A stretch of DNA of 64,000 bases. It comes from an uncultured Pelagibacteraceae bacterium. Lineage in GTDB: Bacteria > Pseudomonadota > Alphaproteobacteria > Pelagibacterales > Pelagibacteraceae. Shown here in pieces: positions 1 to 10,763 of the stretch. A program made the translations under genes and the position numbers. The stretch spans positions 62,001 through 126,000 of the forward strand of contig CACJXK010000002.1 in the NCBI GenBank assembly GCA_902597335.1. Direction: 5' to 3'. The notes beneath the pieces were generated by a model. It was not told the origin of the DNA. It was given only the letters and a program-made list of their open reading frames with translations, and did not search any database. Each line of letters begins with the position of its first letter. The first letter of the stretch is position 1.

Positions 1-53
1 CTTCGTCGTCTTTCAGTGCCAAGGCATCCGCCACACGCCCTTAAACGCTTGAT
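1..53 (-). rRNA. rrl: 23S ribosomal RNA, 5' end only (cut by window edge)
   Basis: The reverse strand carries the conserved start of 23S rRNA, including GCGGATGCCTTGGCACTGAA, which is the universal helix near the 5' end. The mature end near position 53 is an estimate. The remainder lies outside the window, so the presence of a linked 5S gene cannot be judged. Confidence 0.9.
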
Positions 54-208
54 TTATGCACAGAAAAAAATTCTGTGTTGAATCAAATTTTTTTAAAAAA
101 TATTCATCATTTCGAATATTTTTGATTGTTTAAAATAAAATAATAAACAATCGGATATAGATATTGATAATTTAAATATATTTACAAAAAAAATAACTAA
201 GTGTTTCT
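54..208 (-). other. Spacer between tRNA-Ala and 23S with two tandem hairpins
   Basis: No gene is seen here. Two perfect inverted repeats follow each other: AAAAATATTC (96-105) with GAATATTTTT (114-123), and GATTGTTTA (124-132) with TAAACAATC (144-152). A shorter CAGAA/TTCTG pair sits at 61-75, next to the 23S 5' end. These probably fold in the precursor transcript and may guide 23S processing (inference). Confidence 0.5.
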
Positions 209-284
209 TGGTGGAGGATAGCGGGATCGAACCGCTGACCTCCTGAATGCAAATCAGGCGCTCTCCCAGCTGAGCTAATCCCCC
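209..284 (-). tRNA. tRNA-Ala (anticodon TGC)
   Basis: The reverse strand folds as a 76-nt tRNA with a 7-bp acceptor stem (GGGGGAT/ATCCTCC), loop TTTGCAT holding anticodon TGC, the usual GGTTCGATCCC T-arm, and an encoded CCA. It sits in the 16S-23S spacer, the usual place for this tRNA in bacterial rRNA operons. Confidence 0.97.
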
Positions 285-291
285 AGAAAAA

Positions 292-368
292 TGGTGGGCC
301 GAGAAAGACTCGAACTTTCGACCCCACCCTTATCAAGGGTGTGCTCTAACCAACTGAGCTACCGGCCC
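292..368 (-). tRNA. tRNA-Ile (anticodon GAT)
   Basis: The reverse strand gives a 77-nt tRNA with acceptor GGGCCGG/TCGGCCC (one G-U pair), loop TTGATAA with anticodon GAT, and encoded CCA. It lies seven bases from tRNA-Ala within the rRNA operon, giving the order 16S-Ile-Ala-23S. Confidence 0.97.
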
Positions 369-392
369 CTTTGTGCAAAAGGAGAAACACAA

Positions 393-420
393 TTTTAAAA
401 AGAGAAATGAGGACGGTCAA
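393..420 (-). repeat. 3' arm of the 16S rRNA processing stem
   Basis: This stretch is the inverted match of 2033-2060 on the far side of 16S. Of 28 positions, 24 are identical on inversion, three give G-U pairs in the RNA and one is a U-U mismatch; the core is GGACGGT. Such a helix closes the pre-16S loop and is the classical substrate of RNase III (established for bacterial rRNA operons). Confidence 0.8.
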
Positions 421-442
421 CATTATCCTGTTATATTATTTA

Positions 443-464
443 GATTAAGAAATATTTCTTAATC
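443..464. repeat. 22-bp perfect palindrome just after the 16S 3' end
   Basis: GATTAAGAAAT is followed directly by ATTTCTTAATC, a perfect 11+11 palindrome nine bases past the mature 16S 3' end. In RNA it would form a small hairpin inside the processing stem. A role in 3'-end trimming is inference. Confidence 0.6.
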
Positions 465-472
465 ATCCTTAG

Positions 473-1948
<1,476 letters not shown>

Positions 1949-2032
1949 AAAACGGCGCACACTAGCTTCTATACAAATACTAAGAATAATATTTGTATAA
2001 TGTTGAAGTGTGTACGACAAATTTTGGTAACC

Positions 2033-2060
2033 TTAACCGTCCACACTTCTCTTCTTAAAA
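2033..2060 (-). repeat. 5' arm of the 16S rRNA processing stem
   Basis: Partner of 393-420. Together they form a 28-bp helix with a single mismatch, bringing the two ends of 16S together in the precursor. It lies about 85 nt upstream of the mature 16S start. Confidence 0.8.
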
Positions 2061-2072
2061 TATTAACAATTC

Positions 2073-2093
2073 AAATAGCTAATTGAGCTATTT
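2073..2093 (-). other. Leader hairpin of the rRNA transcript
   Basis: AAATAGCT (2073-2080) and AGCTATTT (2086-2093) form a perfect 8-bp inverted repeat with a five-base loop. It lies between the candidate rRNA promoter and the processing stem, so it would be part of the leader RNA. Confidence 0.5.
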
Positions 2094-2132
2094 AGCCCAA
2101 TAAATAACATTTTTTATATGTTGAGTGTGACG

Positions 2133-2160
2133 CTTATATTGGAAATAATTTATAAATCAA
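2133..2160 (-). promoter_or_regulatory. Candidate rRNA operon promoter
   Basis: On the reverse strand, TTGATT (2155-2160) and TATAAG (2133-2138) are spaced by 16 bp. The -10 box is followed by GCGTC, a GC-rich discriminator of the kind linked to stringent control of rRNA promoters. The distance to mature 16S (about 180 nt) leaves room for the leader and processing stem. No other sequence in 1949-2230 looks better. Confidence 0.5.
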
Positions 2161-2230
2161 GTTTTTAGATAAACAAAAGTTGTGTTAAAAAGTCATATAT
2201 ATCAACATTTTTTTACCAATTAAGAGAATA

Positions 2231-3526
2231 ATGATAAAAAAGTTCAAAAGAAAAGTAAAACCAATTTCACATTTACTTTGGTTATTCTTGCTATTAACAG
2301 TTTCTGTATTAGTTACAAACTTTTATGAAAGTAATAAAAATTCTCAGTATGATAATTTTATAAAAACCCTTGATAATTTATATTTTCAAAAAACTATTAC
2401 TAAAATTACATCAAAATTACAAAATCGATTTACTGAGTTTGAATATCTTGTAAAAGAAGGTGATAATTACGAAACTATAATAAATCGACTTAAAATTTCA
2501 AAAAAAGAAAAGAATATATTTCTTGAAACAATAAAAAAAAACAAAGATATTAAAATTTTAAGACCAAACCAAAAAATTAATTTCACAATCGACCAAAAAG
2601 ATGAACCAAAAATAATAAAATTTGATATTGAAGTTAATAAAAAAGTAGAAATTCAATTTGTTAGAGATCTTGAGACTAAAAAATTCAAATCTAAATTATT
2701 TGAAAAAAATTTAAAAAAAGTAGTTACTTATAAAGAGAGTAAGATTACAAATAGTTTATATCAAAGTGCATTAAATTTAAAAATTAAACCAAATATTATT
2801 ATTGAATTTGCCAGACTTTATGGTTTTCAAGTAGATTTTCAAAGGGATATTTGGAAAAATGATAGCTTTCAAATCATATATGAAGAATTCTTAAATGAGG
2901 AAGGAGATATAATTGAAACTGGAAATATAATTTTTGCTAATTTAAATTTAAAGAATGAGGACTTAAAACTATACAGATATGAATATGAAAAAAATAGCAT
3001 AGACTACTTTGATGAAAATGGAAAAAGCATGAAGAAAACTTTGATGAAGACTCCAATTAATGGAGCAAGATTATCTTCTTCTTTTGGAAAAAGAAAACAT
3101 CCTATTTTAGGATTCACAAAAATGCATACAGGAACTGATTTTGCTGCACCATTGGGTACACCTATTATGGCATCGGGAGACGGTCTTGTTTTAAGAGCTC
3201 AATGGTGTGGTGGTGGAGGTAATTGTGTAAAAATCAAACATAACAGAGTGTATCAAACTGTCTATGCACACATGTCTAAATTTGGAAGAGGAATTAAAAA
3301 AGGTGTAAGAGTTAAACAAGGTCAAATAATTGGTTACGTTGGATCAACTGGACTTTCTACTGGTCCACATTTGCATTACGAGGTAATTGAAAATGGAAGA
3401 AAAATTAATTCTCAAAAACTTAAATTACCCTCTGGAAAAATATTAAAAGGTGAACAACGTAAAAATTTTGAAGTAAAAAAAATAAAGATTGATGTTTTAA
3501 AATCTAATTTAATATCTAAATTGTAA
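2231..3526 (+). CDS. M23-family peptidoglycan endopeptidase, membrane anchored
   Basis: The 431-aa protein starts with a basic stretch and one membrane helix (about residues 13-31), so the bulk should be periplasmic. The C-terminal third is a peptidase M23 (LytM) domain with the zinc motif HTGTDFAAP and the second motif GPHLHYEV, both intact. The middle resembles the helical/LysM-like arm of MepM/YebA-type enzymes. By family it should cut peptide cross-links in the cell wall to allow growth or division. It reads divergently from the rRNA operon, and its end lies one base from the convergent DUF4167 gene. Confidence 0.88.
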   Translation: MIKKFKRKVKPISHLLWLFLLLTVSVLVTNFYESNKNSQYDNFIKTLDNLYFQKTITKITSKLQNRFTEFEYLVKEGDNYETIINRLKISKKEKNIFLETIKKNKDIKILRPNQKINFTIDQKDEPKIIKFDIEVNKKVEIQFVRDLETKKFKSKLFEKNLKKVVTYKESKITNSLYQSALNLKIKPNIIIEFARLYGFQVDFQRDIWKNDSFQIIYEEFLNEEGDIIETGNIIFANLNLKNEDLKLYRYEYEKNSIDYFDENGKSMKKTLMKTPINGARLSSSFGKRKHPILGFTKMHTGTDFAAPLGTPIMASGDGLVLRAQWCGGGGNCVKIKHNRVYQTVYAHMSKFGRGIKKGVRVKQGQIIGYVGSTGLSTGPHLHYEVIENGRKINSQKLKLPSGKILKGEQRKNFEVKKIKIDVLKSNLISKL

Positions 3527-3527
3527 T

Positions 3528-3908
3528 TTATTCTATTTTTGGTTCTTCTGTTTCTTTGTTCTCAACCTCAACTTTCATTTGATTATTAACACTTGTTTCA
3601 GTTAAGTTTTCTGACATATTTTTTGAGTTCTCTTGGGACATAAGAATTCTAGAAAAATGTTCTGAATGCTGTAAATAATTCTCAGACAAAATTTTATCAC
3701 CATTTGATAGAGCTTCTCGTGCTAGATCATTATATTTCTCAATTAGTTTTGCAGCATTTTGATTATTTTTTCCCGGATGTCTTCTCTTAAATGATGATCC
3801 GTTATTAAAATCTCCACTAGATTTATGTCCATTTCCGTTTCTTCTAAAATTTCTATCACCATTCTGTTTAAACCGTCCTCTTCTATTATTGTTTTTAAAA
3901 CTGTTCAT
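3528..3908 (-). CDS. DUF4167 protein, probable RNA-binding
   Basis: The 126-aa protein has an N-terminal half rich in Arg, Asn and Gly (NNNRRGRFKQNGDRNFRR), typical of disordered nucleic-acid-binding tails, and the DUF4167 core KLIEKYNDLAREALSNGDKI followed by LSENYLQHSEHF. This family is widespread in alphaproteobacteria and often sits next to prmC-prfA, as here. The ATG at 3908 is preferred because it overlaps the prmC stop by one base (TAATG); an upstream in-frame start would lie inside prmC. The C-terminus is acidic. Function is unknown; RNA binding is inferred from composition. Confidence 0.8.
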   Translation of the reverse strand: MNSFKNNNRRGRFKQNGDRNFRRNGNGHKSSGDFNNGSSFKRRHPGKNNQNAAKLIEKYNDLAREALSNGDKILSENYLQHSEHFSRILMSQENSKNMSENLTETSVNNQMKVEVENKETEEPKIE

Positions 3909-4753
3909 TATTTCAGTCTGGTGCTTACTATGCATCTATCTTTTTCGGATAAATCTTTTGATATTTTATTAATGTAGAAATTATTATCTTTGAGCATTTT
4001 TACAGTTTGATTTTTTTGTTTATGTCCTATCTCTAGTATTAACTTTCCGTAAATCTTTAATAATTTTTTACTTTTTTTAATTACTTTGTTTATATTTCTA
4101 AAACCATCAGAACCTCCGGATAATGCTAATTTAGGTTCATGAGATTTTATATCATCATCTAATCTGTTATAATCAATACTATTTATGTATGGAGGATTAG
4201 ATATAATTAAATCATAGTTAGAAGATTTATATTTGTCAATATCGATATTTATAAAATTAATTTTATTTTCTAATTGATGTAATTTTGCATTAGTTTTTGC
4301 AACTTTTACAGCTTTTAATGATATATCTAGTGCTGTTGCTTTACATTTAGGTCTTTCTTTTATTAAAGATATTATTATACAGCCAGATCCAGTTCCGATA
4401 TCTAGTATTTTTTTAGACCTACCGATTGGTAAATAATTTAAAGATTCCTCAATAATTAACTCAGTATCGGGTCTTGGAATTAAAACTGATTTATTAGTTA
4501 AAAATTTATACTTCCAAAAATATTTATAACCAATAATATAAGCTATTGGTTCTTTCCGTTCTCTTCTAGATAAATAGTATTTAAATTTTTTTATTTCACT
4601 ATTTTCTACTTTATTATAAATGTTTAATAATATTTCTTCTCTTTTTCTATCAATGGTTTTTGATAAAAGTAATTCAGTATCTAGATATGGATTTTTTATT
4701 TTGTTTTTTTTTAAAAAATTTGTGCCTTTTATTAAAATCTCTTGATAGTTCAT
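3908..4753 (-). CDS. prmC: Release factor glutamine N5-methyltransferase PrmC
   Basis: A 281-aa SAM-dependent methyltransferase. The SAM-binding motif DIGTGSGCIIISLIKERP (about residues 117-134) and the catalytic ISNPPYI motif, which holds the target glutamine, are intact. The N-terminal helical domain that docks on release factors is present. It methylates the GGQ glutamine of release factors. The substrate RF1 gene prfA lies immediately upstream in the same direction, two bases away, and the stop codon overlaps the next start. Confidence 0.95.
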   Translation of the reverse strand: MNYQEILIKGTNFLKKNKIKNPYLDTELLLSKTIDRKREEILLNIYNKVENSEIKKFKYYLSRRERKEPIAYIIGYKYFWKYKFLTNKSVLIPRPDTELIIEESLNYLPIGRSKKILDIGTGSGCIIISLIKERPKCKATALDISLKAVKVAKTNAKLHQLENKINFINIDIDKYKSSNYDLIISNPPYINSIDYNRLDDDIKSHEPKLALSGGSDGFRNINKVIKKSKKLLKIYGKLILEIGHKQKNQTVKMLKDNNFYINKISKDLSEKDRCIVSTRLK

Positions 4754-4755
4754 AC

Positions 4756-5829
4756 TTATTTTATATTCGTTAACTCGTTTTCTTGTGCTTGGATAACCAA
4801 ATTTTCTATCATCTGGTCAAATATTTCACCTTCCATAAATTCAGTCAATTTATGTAAAGTTAAATTTATTCTATGATCTGTAACTCTACCTTGAGGAAAA
4901 TTGTAAGTTCTTATTCTTTCTGATCTATCTCCAGAACCTATTTTACTTTTTCTATCTTTGGATCTTTCTTCATCTCGCTTTTGTCTCTCTAACTCATAAA
5001 TTCTTGATCTAAGAATTTTTAAACCTTTTTCTTTATTTCTTATCTGAGATTTTTCATCTTGTTGGCTCACAACTATTCCTGATGGTAGGTGAGTTATTCT
5101 AACAGCCGAGTCAGTTGTGTTTACACTTTGTCCTCCTGGTCCACTACTTCTAAATACATCAATTCTTAAATCCTTGTCTTCAATTTTAACATCAACTTCT
5201 TCGGCTTCTGGCATTACGGCAACTGTGGCAGCTGAGGTATGGACCCTTCCTTGAGTTTCTGTATCAGGAACCCTTTGAACTCTGTGAACACCACTTTCAT
5301 ATTTTAATGATGAATAAATATTTTTACCCTTGATTGATGCAATTACTTCTTTTAATCCACCTGCATCACTTTTGGATATTGAAATCACTTCAAGTATCCA
5401 TTTTTTTTTGTGGCTTACTTTTTCATACATTTTAAATAAATCTGAGGCAAATAAACTTGCTTCTAAACCCCCGGTCCCAGCTCTAATTTCTATTATTGCA
5501 TTTTTTGCATCTGCTTCATCTTTAGGAAGCAAGAAAAGTTTAATTTTTTTTTCATTTTTTTCATTGCTTTTTTCAAGATTATTTAGTTCGCTTACTGCAA
5601 GATCCTTTATCTCTTTATCCGTATCTTGATCGTTAATAAGTTTTTCCAACTCATCTTTGTTTTTTTGAAAATTATAATAAGAATTAGCCTCTTTTATAAT
5701 TTCGTTTAAATCTGAGTATTCCTTTGATTTTTCTGCAAATAATTTTTTATCAATTTCTTGTGAAGAAAGTTCTTTTTCCAGTTTAGAATGTTTTGAAATT
5801 AAGTCTTTAACTTTGGATATAGGAACCAT
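4756..5829 (-). CDS. prfA: Peptide chain release factor 1
   Basis: A 357-aa class-I release factor of normal RF1 length. It has the GGQ motif ([10 protein letters not shown]), which triggers peptidyl-tRNA hydrolysis, and a PxT-type stop-recognition element ([10 protein letters not shown]) rather than the SPF of RF2, so it should read UAG and UAA. The Asp in the middle of the PxT tripeptide differs from the E. coli PAT. The start overlaps the ispG stop by one base (TAATG). Confidence 0.96.
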   Translation of the reverse strand: MVPISKVKDLISKHSKLEKELSSQEIDKKLFAEKSKEYSDLNEIIKEANSYYNFQKNKDELEKLINDQDTDKEIKDLAVSELNNLEKSNEKNEKKIKLFLLPKDEADAKNAIIEIRAGTGGLEASLFASDLFKMYEKVSHKKKWILEVISISKSDAGGLKEVIASIKGKNIYSSLKYESGVHRVQRVPDTETQGRVHTSAATVAVMPEAEEVDVKIEDKDLRIDVFRSSGPGGQSVNTTDSAVRITHLPSGIVVSQQDEKSQIRNKEKGLKILRSRIYELERQKRDEERSKDRKSKIGSGDRSERIRTYNFPQGRVTDHRINLTLHKLTEFMEGEIFDQMIENLVIQAQENELTNIK

Positions 5830-6929
5830 TATTGAGTTTTTTCGATTTCTTCTGCTTTTTCCTCAACCAATTTAACAACTTTTGAAATCATTTCATCATT
5901 TGATATTTTTTCACTTTCGATACCGTTTAAATAAAGCATATTATTTCCTTTTCCTCCTCCAGTAATACCAATATCAGTCTGTGATGCCTCACCTGGTCCA
6001 TTTACTACACATCCAATTATAGATAAGGAAATTGGTGTCTTTATATGTGATAATTTTTCTTCTAACTTTTTAACAGTTTTTATTACATCAAAAGCTTGTC
6101 TAGCACATGATGGACAAGAAATAATCTTTACTCCTCTATTTCTTAAATTTAATGATTTAAGTATTTCATTTCCAACTTTTATTTCCTCCACTGGGTCATC
6201 AGATAAAGACACTCTTATAGTATCGCCTATACCACTAAGAAGGAGTGATCCAAACCCAATAGATGATTTTATACTTCCAGGTAAAAAAGTTCCAGCCTCA
6301 GTTATCCCTAAATGTAAAGGATAATCAGTTACTTTAGAAAGTTGTCTATATGCTTCTATAGATAGAAATACATCAGAAGATTTTACACTTACTTTAAATT
6401 TAAAAAAATCTAAATCTTCAATGATACTTATATTTCTTAGTGCACTTTCAACTAATGCTTCAGGACAAGGTTCTCGATATTTCTCTAATAAATCTTTTTC
6501 AAGAGATCCAGCATTTACTCCAATTCTAATTGAGCAGTCATTATTTTTAGCCGCAGATATTACTTCTTTGATTTTTTTTTTTTCTCCTATATTTCCTGGA
6601 TTAATTCTTAAACATGCGGCTCCACTTTCAGCTGCCTCAATCGCTCTTTTATAGTGAAAATGAATATCAGCAACTATTGGTATCGCAGTATGATTGATTA
6701 TATCTTTAAGAGCTTTTGTTGAGTCTTGGTCTGGACAAGAAACTCTTACGATATCTGCTCCTGCTTCAGCAATTTTTTCAATTTGGTTAACAGTTTCTTT
6801 AATATTTTTAGTGAGGGTATTTGTCATCGATTGAACAGAAATAGGATTGTCTCCACCAACTTTTACATTGCCAACTTTGATTTCTTTTGTTTTTCTTCTT
6901 TTTATTTCTCTAAATGGTCTAATATTCAT
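5829..6929 (-). CDS. ispG: 4-hydroxy-3-methylbut-2-enyl diphosphate synthase (IspG/GcpE)
   Basis: A 366-aa enzyme of the MEP isoprenoid pathway that converts MEcPP to HMBPP using a 4Fe-4S cluster. The cluster cysteines appear in SCPSCAR (about 270-276) and [10 protein letters not shown], with the terminal DIGITGG motif. The N-terminal TIM-barrel begins at [15 protein letters not shown]. Length matches the short bacterial form without an inserted domain. It sits four bases after lysC and overlaps prfA by one base. Confidence 0.96.
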   Translation of the reverse strand: MNIRPFREIKRRKTKEIKVGNVKVGGDNPISVQSMTNTLTKNIKETVNQIEKIAEAGADIVRVSCPDQDSTKALKDIINHTAIPIVADIHFHYKRAIEAAESGAACLRINPGNIGEKKKIKEVISAAKNNDCSIRIGVNAGSLEKDLLEKYREPCPEALVESALRNISIIEDLDFFKFKVSVKSSDVFLSIEAYRQLSKVTDYPLHLGITEAGTFLPGSIKSSIGFGSLLLSGIGDTIRVSLSDDPVEEIKVGNEILKSLNLRNRGVKIISCPSCARQAFDVIKTVKKLEEKLSHIKTPISLSIIGCVVNGPGEASQTDIGITGGGKGNNMLYLNGIESEKISNDEMISKVVKLVEEKAEEIEKTQ

Positions 6930-6932
6930 ACA

Positions 6933-8144
6933 TTATTTATTTAATTTAAATTCTTTATGTAAAGATAATATTGCTTTTTGAACACTTTTCTTATCTATTA
7001 AAACAGAAATTTTTATTTCTGAGGTAGATATAACCTGAATGTTAATTTTTTGTTTAGCGAGAGATTGAAACATTCTATAAGTAACTCCTGGAGTAGTAAC
7101 CATCCCAACCCCTATAATTGAAACTTTTGATACATTGCTGTCAAAAGTTAAATCTCTGAAATTGATTTTTTGATTTTGTAGAATAATTTTTTTAGTCTTA
7201 TTTAAATCTTCAGATTTGATAGTAAAAGTTAAGTCTGTTTCTTTACCGTTGGCTGAAATATTCTGAACAACCATATCTACATTAATAGAATTTTCAGATA
7301 AAGGTTTGAAAATTGCTGCGGCAATCCCTGGTTTATCTTTAACTCCTAAAAGTGTAACTTTTGCATCATTAGTTGTGCTGGAGATACCGGTTATAATTTT
7401 GTTGTTAATTATATTTTTTCTTTTTGTTATTAAAGTGCCTCTTTTATTGGAAAATGAGGATCTGACTTCTATGTCGACCCTATTAAGTCTTGCATCTTGA
7501 ATTGAGTGAGGTTGCATAACCTTTGCCCCTAGTGATGCCATTTCTAGCATTTCTTCATAAGATATTACTTTTATTTTTTTGGCCGATTTCAATTTATTAG
7601 GATCAGTGGAATAAACACCATCAACATCAGTATATATTATACATTTATCAGCATTAAAAAACTTGGCAAACATAATTGCGCTTGCATCTGTGCCTCCTCT
7701 ACCAATTGTAGTTATTCTATTTTTATTATTTATACCTTGAAACCCTGTAATTATCGGAATGCCTCCTTTTCTTAAATAACTCATGACTTGACTCTTATTA
7801 ATTTTATTAATTCTTGAAAATTTATATTTTCCCTCAGTATAGATCGGAATTTGCCATGACATCCAAGATCTTGAGCTGTACCCTTTATTAATTAATTCTG
7901 CTGAAATCAATGCACAGGACACTTGTTCTCCTGATGAAACTAAAACATCATATTCTGAATCAGAAAAATTTTTGCTTATTTTTTTGGATAGATTGATTAA
8001 ATTATTTGTCACACCACTCATTGCAGAAGATAATACAATTACACTGTAATTTTTTTTATGTTTAGCGATAATTTTTGCTACTTTTTTAATTCTATCAATG
8101 GTACCAACTGAAGTACCTCCAAATTTTAATACGATTATTTTCAT
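6933..8144 (-). CDS. lysC: Aspartokinase
   Basis: The 403-aa protein begins with the kinase motif KFGGTSVGT and contains TIGRGGTDASA, the nucleotide/aspartate site. Two C-terminal ACT domains follow (about 265-330 and 340-403), the usual site of feedback control by Lys or Thr. It catalyses the first step of the aspartate pathway to lysine, DAP, threonine and methionine; dapD and dapE are elsewhere in the window. It is divergent from ubiG with 69 AT-rich bases between them for both promoters. Confidence 0.95.
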   Translation of the reverse strand: MKIIVLKFGGTSVGTIDRIKKVAKIIAKHKKNYSVIVLSSAMSGVTNNLINLSKKISKNFSDSEYDVLVSSGEQVSCALISAELINKGYSSRSWMSWQIPIYTEGKYKFSRINKINKSQVMSYLRKGGIPIITGFQGINNKNRITTIGRGGTDASAIMFAKFFNADKCIIYTDVDGVYSTDPNKLKSAKKIKVISYEEMLEMASLGAKVMQPHSIQDARLNRVDIEVRSSFSNKRGTLITKRKNIINNKIITGISSTTNDAKVTLLGVKDKPGIAAAIFKPLSENSINVDMVVQNISANGKETDLTFTIKSEDLNKTKKIILQNQKINFRDLTFDSNVSKVSIIGVGMVTTPGVTYRMFQSLAKQKINIQVISTSEIKISVLIDKKSVQKAILSLHKEFKLNK

Positions 8145-8213
8145 TGATAATTTTTTTTAATATTAATTAAAATATATTGATAAAATACATCTTGATTGTA
8201 ATGTCAATAAACA

Positions 8214-8942
8214 ATGAAAAATAACACAATAAATAAAAAAGAAATAGAAAAATTTTCAAAAATAGCTGAGGAATGGTGGGATCCTAAAGGAAAATTTAAG
8301 CCATTGCATAAATTTAACCCTATCAGAATAAAATATATTAGAGATACGATTTTATCTGAGTTTAAAATTAAAAAAGAACATGTACCCTTTGAAGGCTTAA
8401 GTCTTTTAGATATTGGGTGTGGTGGTGGATTGCTATCAGAGCCTATGGCCAGACTTGGAGCAGATGTTGTTGGTATAGATGCCTCTTTAAAAAATATACA
8501 AGTTGCTAAATATCATTTAAAAAAAAGTAAACTTAAAATTAAATATTACAATTCTTCTCCAGAAAATTTAAAAATTAAGAAAAGATTTGATATTATTTTG
8601 AATATGGAAATTGTTGAACATGTTGAGGATGTTGATTTTTTTATTAAAGAAAGTTCAAAATTTTTAAAGAAATCAGGTATTATGTTTATAGCTACTTTAA
8701 ACAAAACACTTAAATCTTACTTATTTGCGATTGTAGGTGCTGAGTATGTTTTAAAGTGGTTACCAATAGGGACTCACGATTGGGAAAAATTTGTTAAACC
8801 AGAACAATTGACAAATATTTGTAAAAAAAATTCATTAAAATTGGAAAAAATAAATGGAATGACCTTCAACCCCATATTAGATAAATGGTATATTACATCT
8901 GATAAATCTGTAAATTATATCTCGGAATTTAAGAAAGTTTAA
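8214..8942 (+). CDS. ubiG: Ubiquinone biosynthesis O-methyltransferase UbiG
   Basis: The 242-aa class-I methyltransferase has SAM motif LLDIGCGGGLLSEPMARLGA and the family features EEWWDPKGKFKPLH near the N-terminus and ATLNKTLKSYL later. It performs both O-methylations in ubiquinone synthesis, probably at the inner face of the membrane. It is transcribed away from lysC, and its last four bases overlap the end of the convergent DUF1178 gene. Confidence 0.94.
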   Translation: MKNNTINKKEIEKFSKIAEEWWDPKGKFKPLHKFNPIRIKYIRDTILSEFKIKKEHVPFEGLSLLDIGCGGGLLSEPMARLGADVVGIDASLKNIQVAKYHLKKSKLKIKYYNSSPENLKIKKRFDIILNMEIVEHVEDVDFFIKESSKFLKKSGIMFIATLNKTLKSYLFAIVGAEYVLKWLPIGTHDWEKFVKPEQLTNICKKNSLKLEKINGMTFNPILDKWYITSDKSVNYISEFKKV

Positions 8943-9364
8943 TTTTTATCATCTTCAATCCATGGAATAATATCAGTTTCTATTCCTTCTTCTCTTAGTT
9001 CCTTAACATCCTTAATTGATGCACTACCATAAATACCTTTTTTTGGTTTCTTTTTGTCATAATGAATTGATCTTGCTTTGTAAGTAAAATTTTCTCCTAC
9101 ATACTCAAAATTATCTTTAATAAACTTTTTGTAATCTGAAAGTTTTTTACGAACCTCTTTATATTTTTTAATATTTTTAAAATTTTCTTTTTTCTTAGTG
9201 TTCAATAAATTTGGAGACATCAATGTTTTTTCTATATTTATAGACTCGCAAGATTGACAATTTAAAAGTTTTAATTTCAGCAATCTATCATATTCATCAG
9301 AGGTACTAAACCAACTCTCAAATTCTTGCTCACAATCTTTACATTTTAATAAATACTTAATCAT
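8939..9364 (-). CDS. DUF1178 zinc-ribbon-like protein
   Basis: A 141-aa protein starting MIKYLLKCKDCEQEFESWF with CxxC (CKDC) and a second CxxC (CQSC) about 26 residues later, forming a likely zinc ribbon. A basic middle and a C-terminal VKELREEGIETD segment follow, all characteristic of DUF1178. The family is common in alphaproteobacteria and has no assigned role. It lies between argJ and ubiG. Confidence 0.85.
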   Translation of the reverse strand: MIKYLLKCKDCEQEFESWFSTSDEYDRLLKLKLLNCQSCESINIEKTLMSPNLLNTKKKENFKNIKKYKEVRKKLSDYKKFIKDNFEYVGENFTYKARSIHYDKKKPKKGIYGSASIKDVKELREEGIETDIIPWIEDDKN

Positions 9365-9404
9365 TATTAGTATCTAAATATTGATATATAAAATTTCAAT
9401 ATAG

Positions 9405-10706
9405 CTAAGTCCTATAATCACCGTTAATTTCTATATATTTTTTAGTTAAATCCATGGTGTACGATTTAAATTTTTTAATTCCCTGACCAATATCAACCTG
9501 TATTTCTATTGATTTGCCTTTCATGTATTCCATGACTTTTTCTTCGTTATAAGATTTAAATAAAGATCCTTTATGATAAATTTTATATGGTCCAAAAGAA
9601 ATAGATAATTTTTGTTCATTAATTTTTGTGTCACTGTTTCCAATCGCCATAGCCACTCTCCCCCAATTTGGATCTTCTCCCGCAATAGCTGTCTTTACTA
9701 GTAATGAATTTGCTATTTTAAAAGATATATTTTTTGCATCCTTTTCAGTTTTACAATTAATACAATTAATAGAAATAAATTTAGTTGCTCCTTCTCCATC
9801 AGAAACAACTTGTTTGGCTAAATTTAATAAAATATCATGAACAGCCTTATTAAAATTTTTAAGTCTAGTATCATTATGTTTTTTAATTTCTGAATGATTA
9901 ACTTTACTTGTTGAAAATATAGAAACCATATCATTTGTACTTGTGTCGCCATCACATGAAATTGCATTGAATGTTGTATTTATATTATTTTTTAAAACAT
10001 CTTTTAAAACTGATGATGGTAAATTTGCATCAGTAAATATATAACACAACGTAGTTGCCATATTTGGATAAATCATGCCTGAGCCTTTTGCAATTCCATA
10101 AATTTTGATTTTTGATGAACCAATTTTTGTTTCGGTCATTGAGACTTTGGGTTTTAAATCTGTTGTAATTATACCCATTGCAGCTTTCATCCAGATTAGT
10201 TTATTCTGTGTATATTTTATTTTATCAACTAATTCAGGCAATGAAGTTTTAATTTTTTCTGTGGGAAATTTTTCTCCTATAGTTCCTGTACATCCAAAAA
10301 GTATTTCTTTTGATGAAATTTTTTTTGGAGCATCTTCATCTCTTTTCTGTATCTCGGTTAATTTTGATGATAAGTCTGAAGAAATTGTTTTAAGTGCATC
10401 ATAGCCTTCAGGACCTGTTAATGCATTTGCATTTCTAGTGTTAACTAATAATGCGAATATTTTTTTTGATTTAATTTTTTTATTCCATTTTAAATTTTCT
10501 GATATTAACTTTGATTGAGTATATACAGAGGCATAATTTGCTCCACCTCTAAAATAAAATAAAACTAAATCATCTCTCTTAAATTTGTATAAACCAGCAT
10601 TGACTGCAGAAATTGAAACACCATCAATATGATCTAAATCCTGAAAATCAACAATTTTGGACCTTTGACTGCTAATATTTATAAAATTGTTTATGTTAAA
10701 TTTCAT
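9405..10706 (-). CDS. argJ: Glutamate N-acetyltransferase / N-acetylglutamate synthase ArgJ
   Basis: The 433-aa protein has the self-cleavage motif around KGSGMIYPNMATTLCY; the Thr after MA is the expected new N-terminal nucleophile of the beta chain. GEDPNWGRVAMAIGNSD near residue 350 is also family-typical. ArgJ recycles the acetyl group from N-acetylornithine to glutamate. argB, argD and argF are elsewhere in this window. The 57 bases separating it from divergent secA are almost pure A/T. Confidence 0.95.
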   Translation of the reverse strand: MKFNINNFINISSQRSKIVDFQDLDHIDGVSISAVNAGLYKFKRDDLVLFYFRGGANYASVYTQSKLISENLKWNKKIKSKKIFALLVNTRNANALTGPEGYDALKTISSDLSSKLTEIQKRDEDAPKKISSKEILFGCTGTIGEKFPTEKIKTSLPELVDKIKYTQNKLIWMKAAMGIITTDLKPKVSMTETKIGSSKIKIYGIAKGSGMIYPNMATTLCYIFTDANLPSSVLKDVLKNNINTTFNAISCDGDTSTNDMVSIFSTSKVNHSEIKKHNDTRLKNFNKAVHDILLNLAKQVVSDGEGATKFISINCINCKTEKDAKNISFKIANSLLVKTAIAGEDPNWGRVAMAIGNSDTKINEQKLSISFGPYKIYHKGSLFKSYNEEKVMEYMKGKSIEIQVDIGQGIKKFKSYTMDLTKKYIEINGDYRT

Positions 10707-10763
10707 GATATTTAAAATAATAAATTAATTACTATATATTCTAATATTTAATTTAATATCAAA

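Noticed and set aside
5330..5629. 99-aa open frame antisense to prfA
   Set aside because: The opposite strand encodes an intact release factor with all motifs; the antisense product is low-complexity Ser/Phe-rich.
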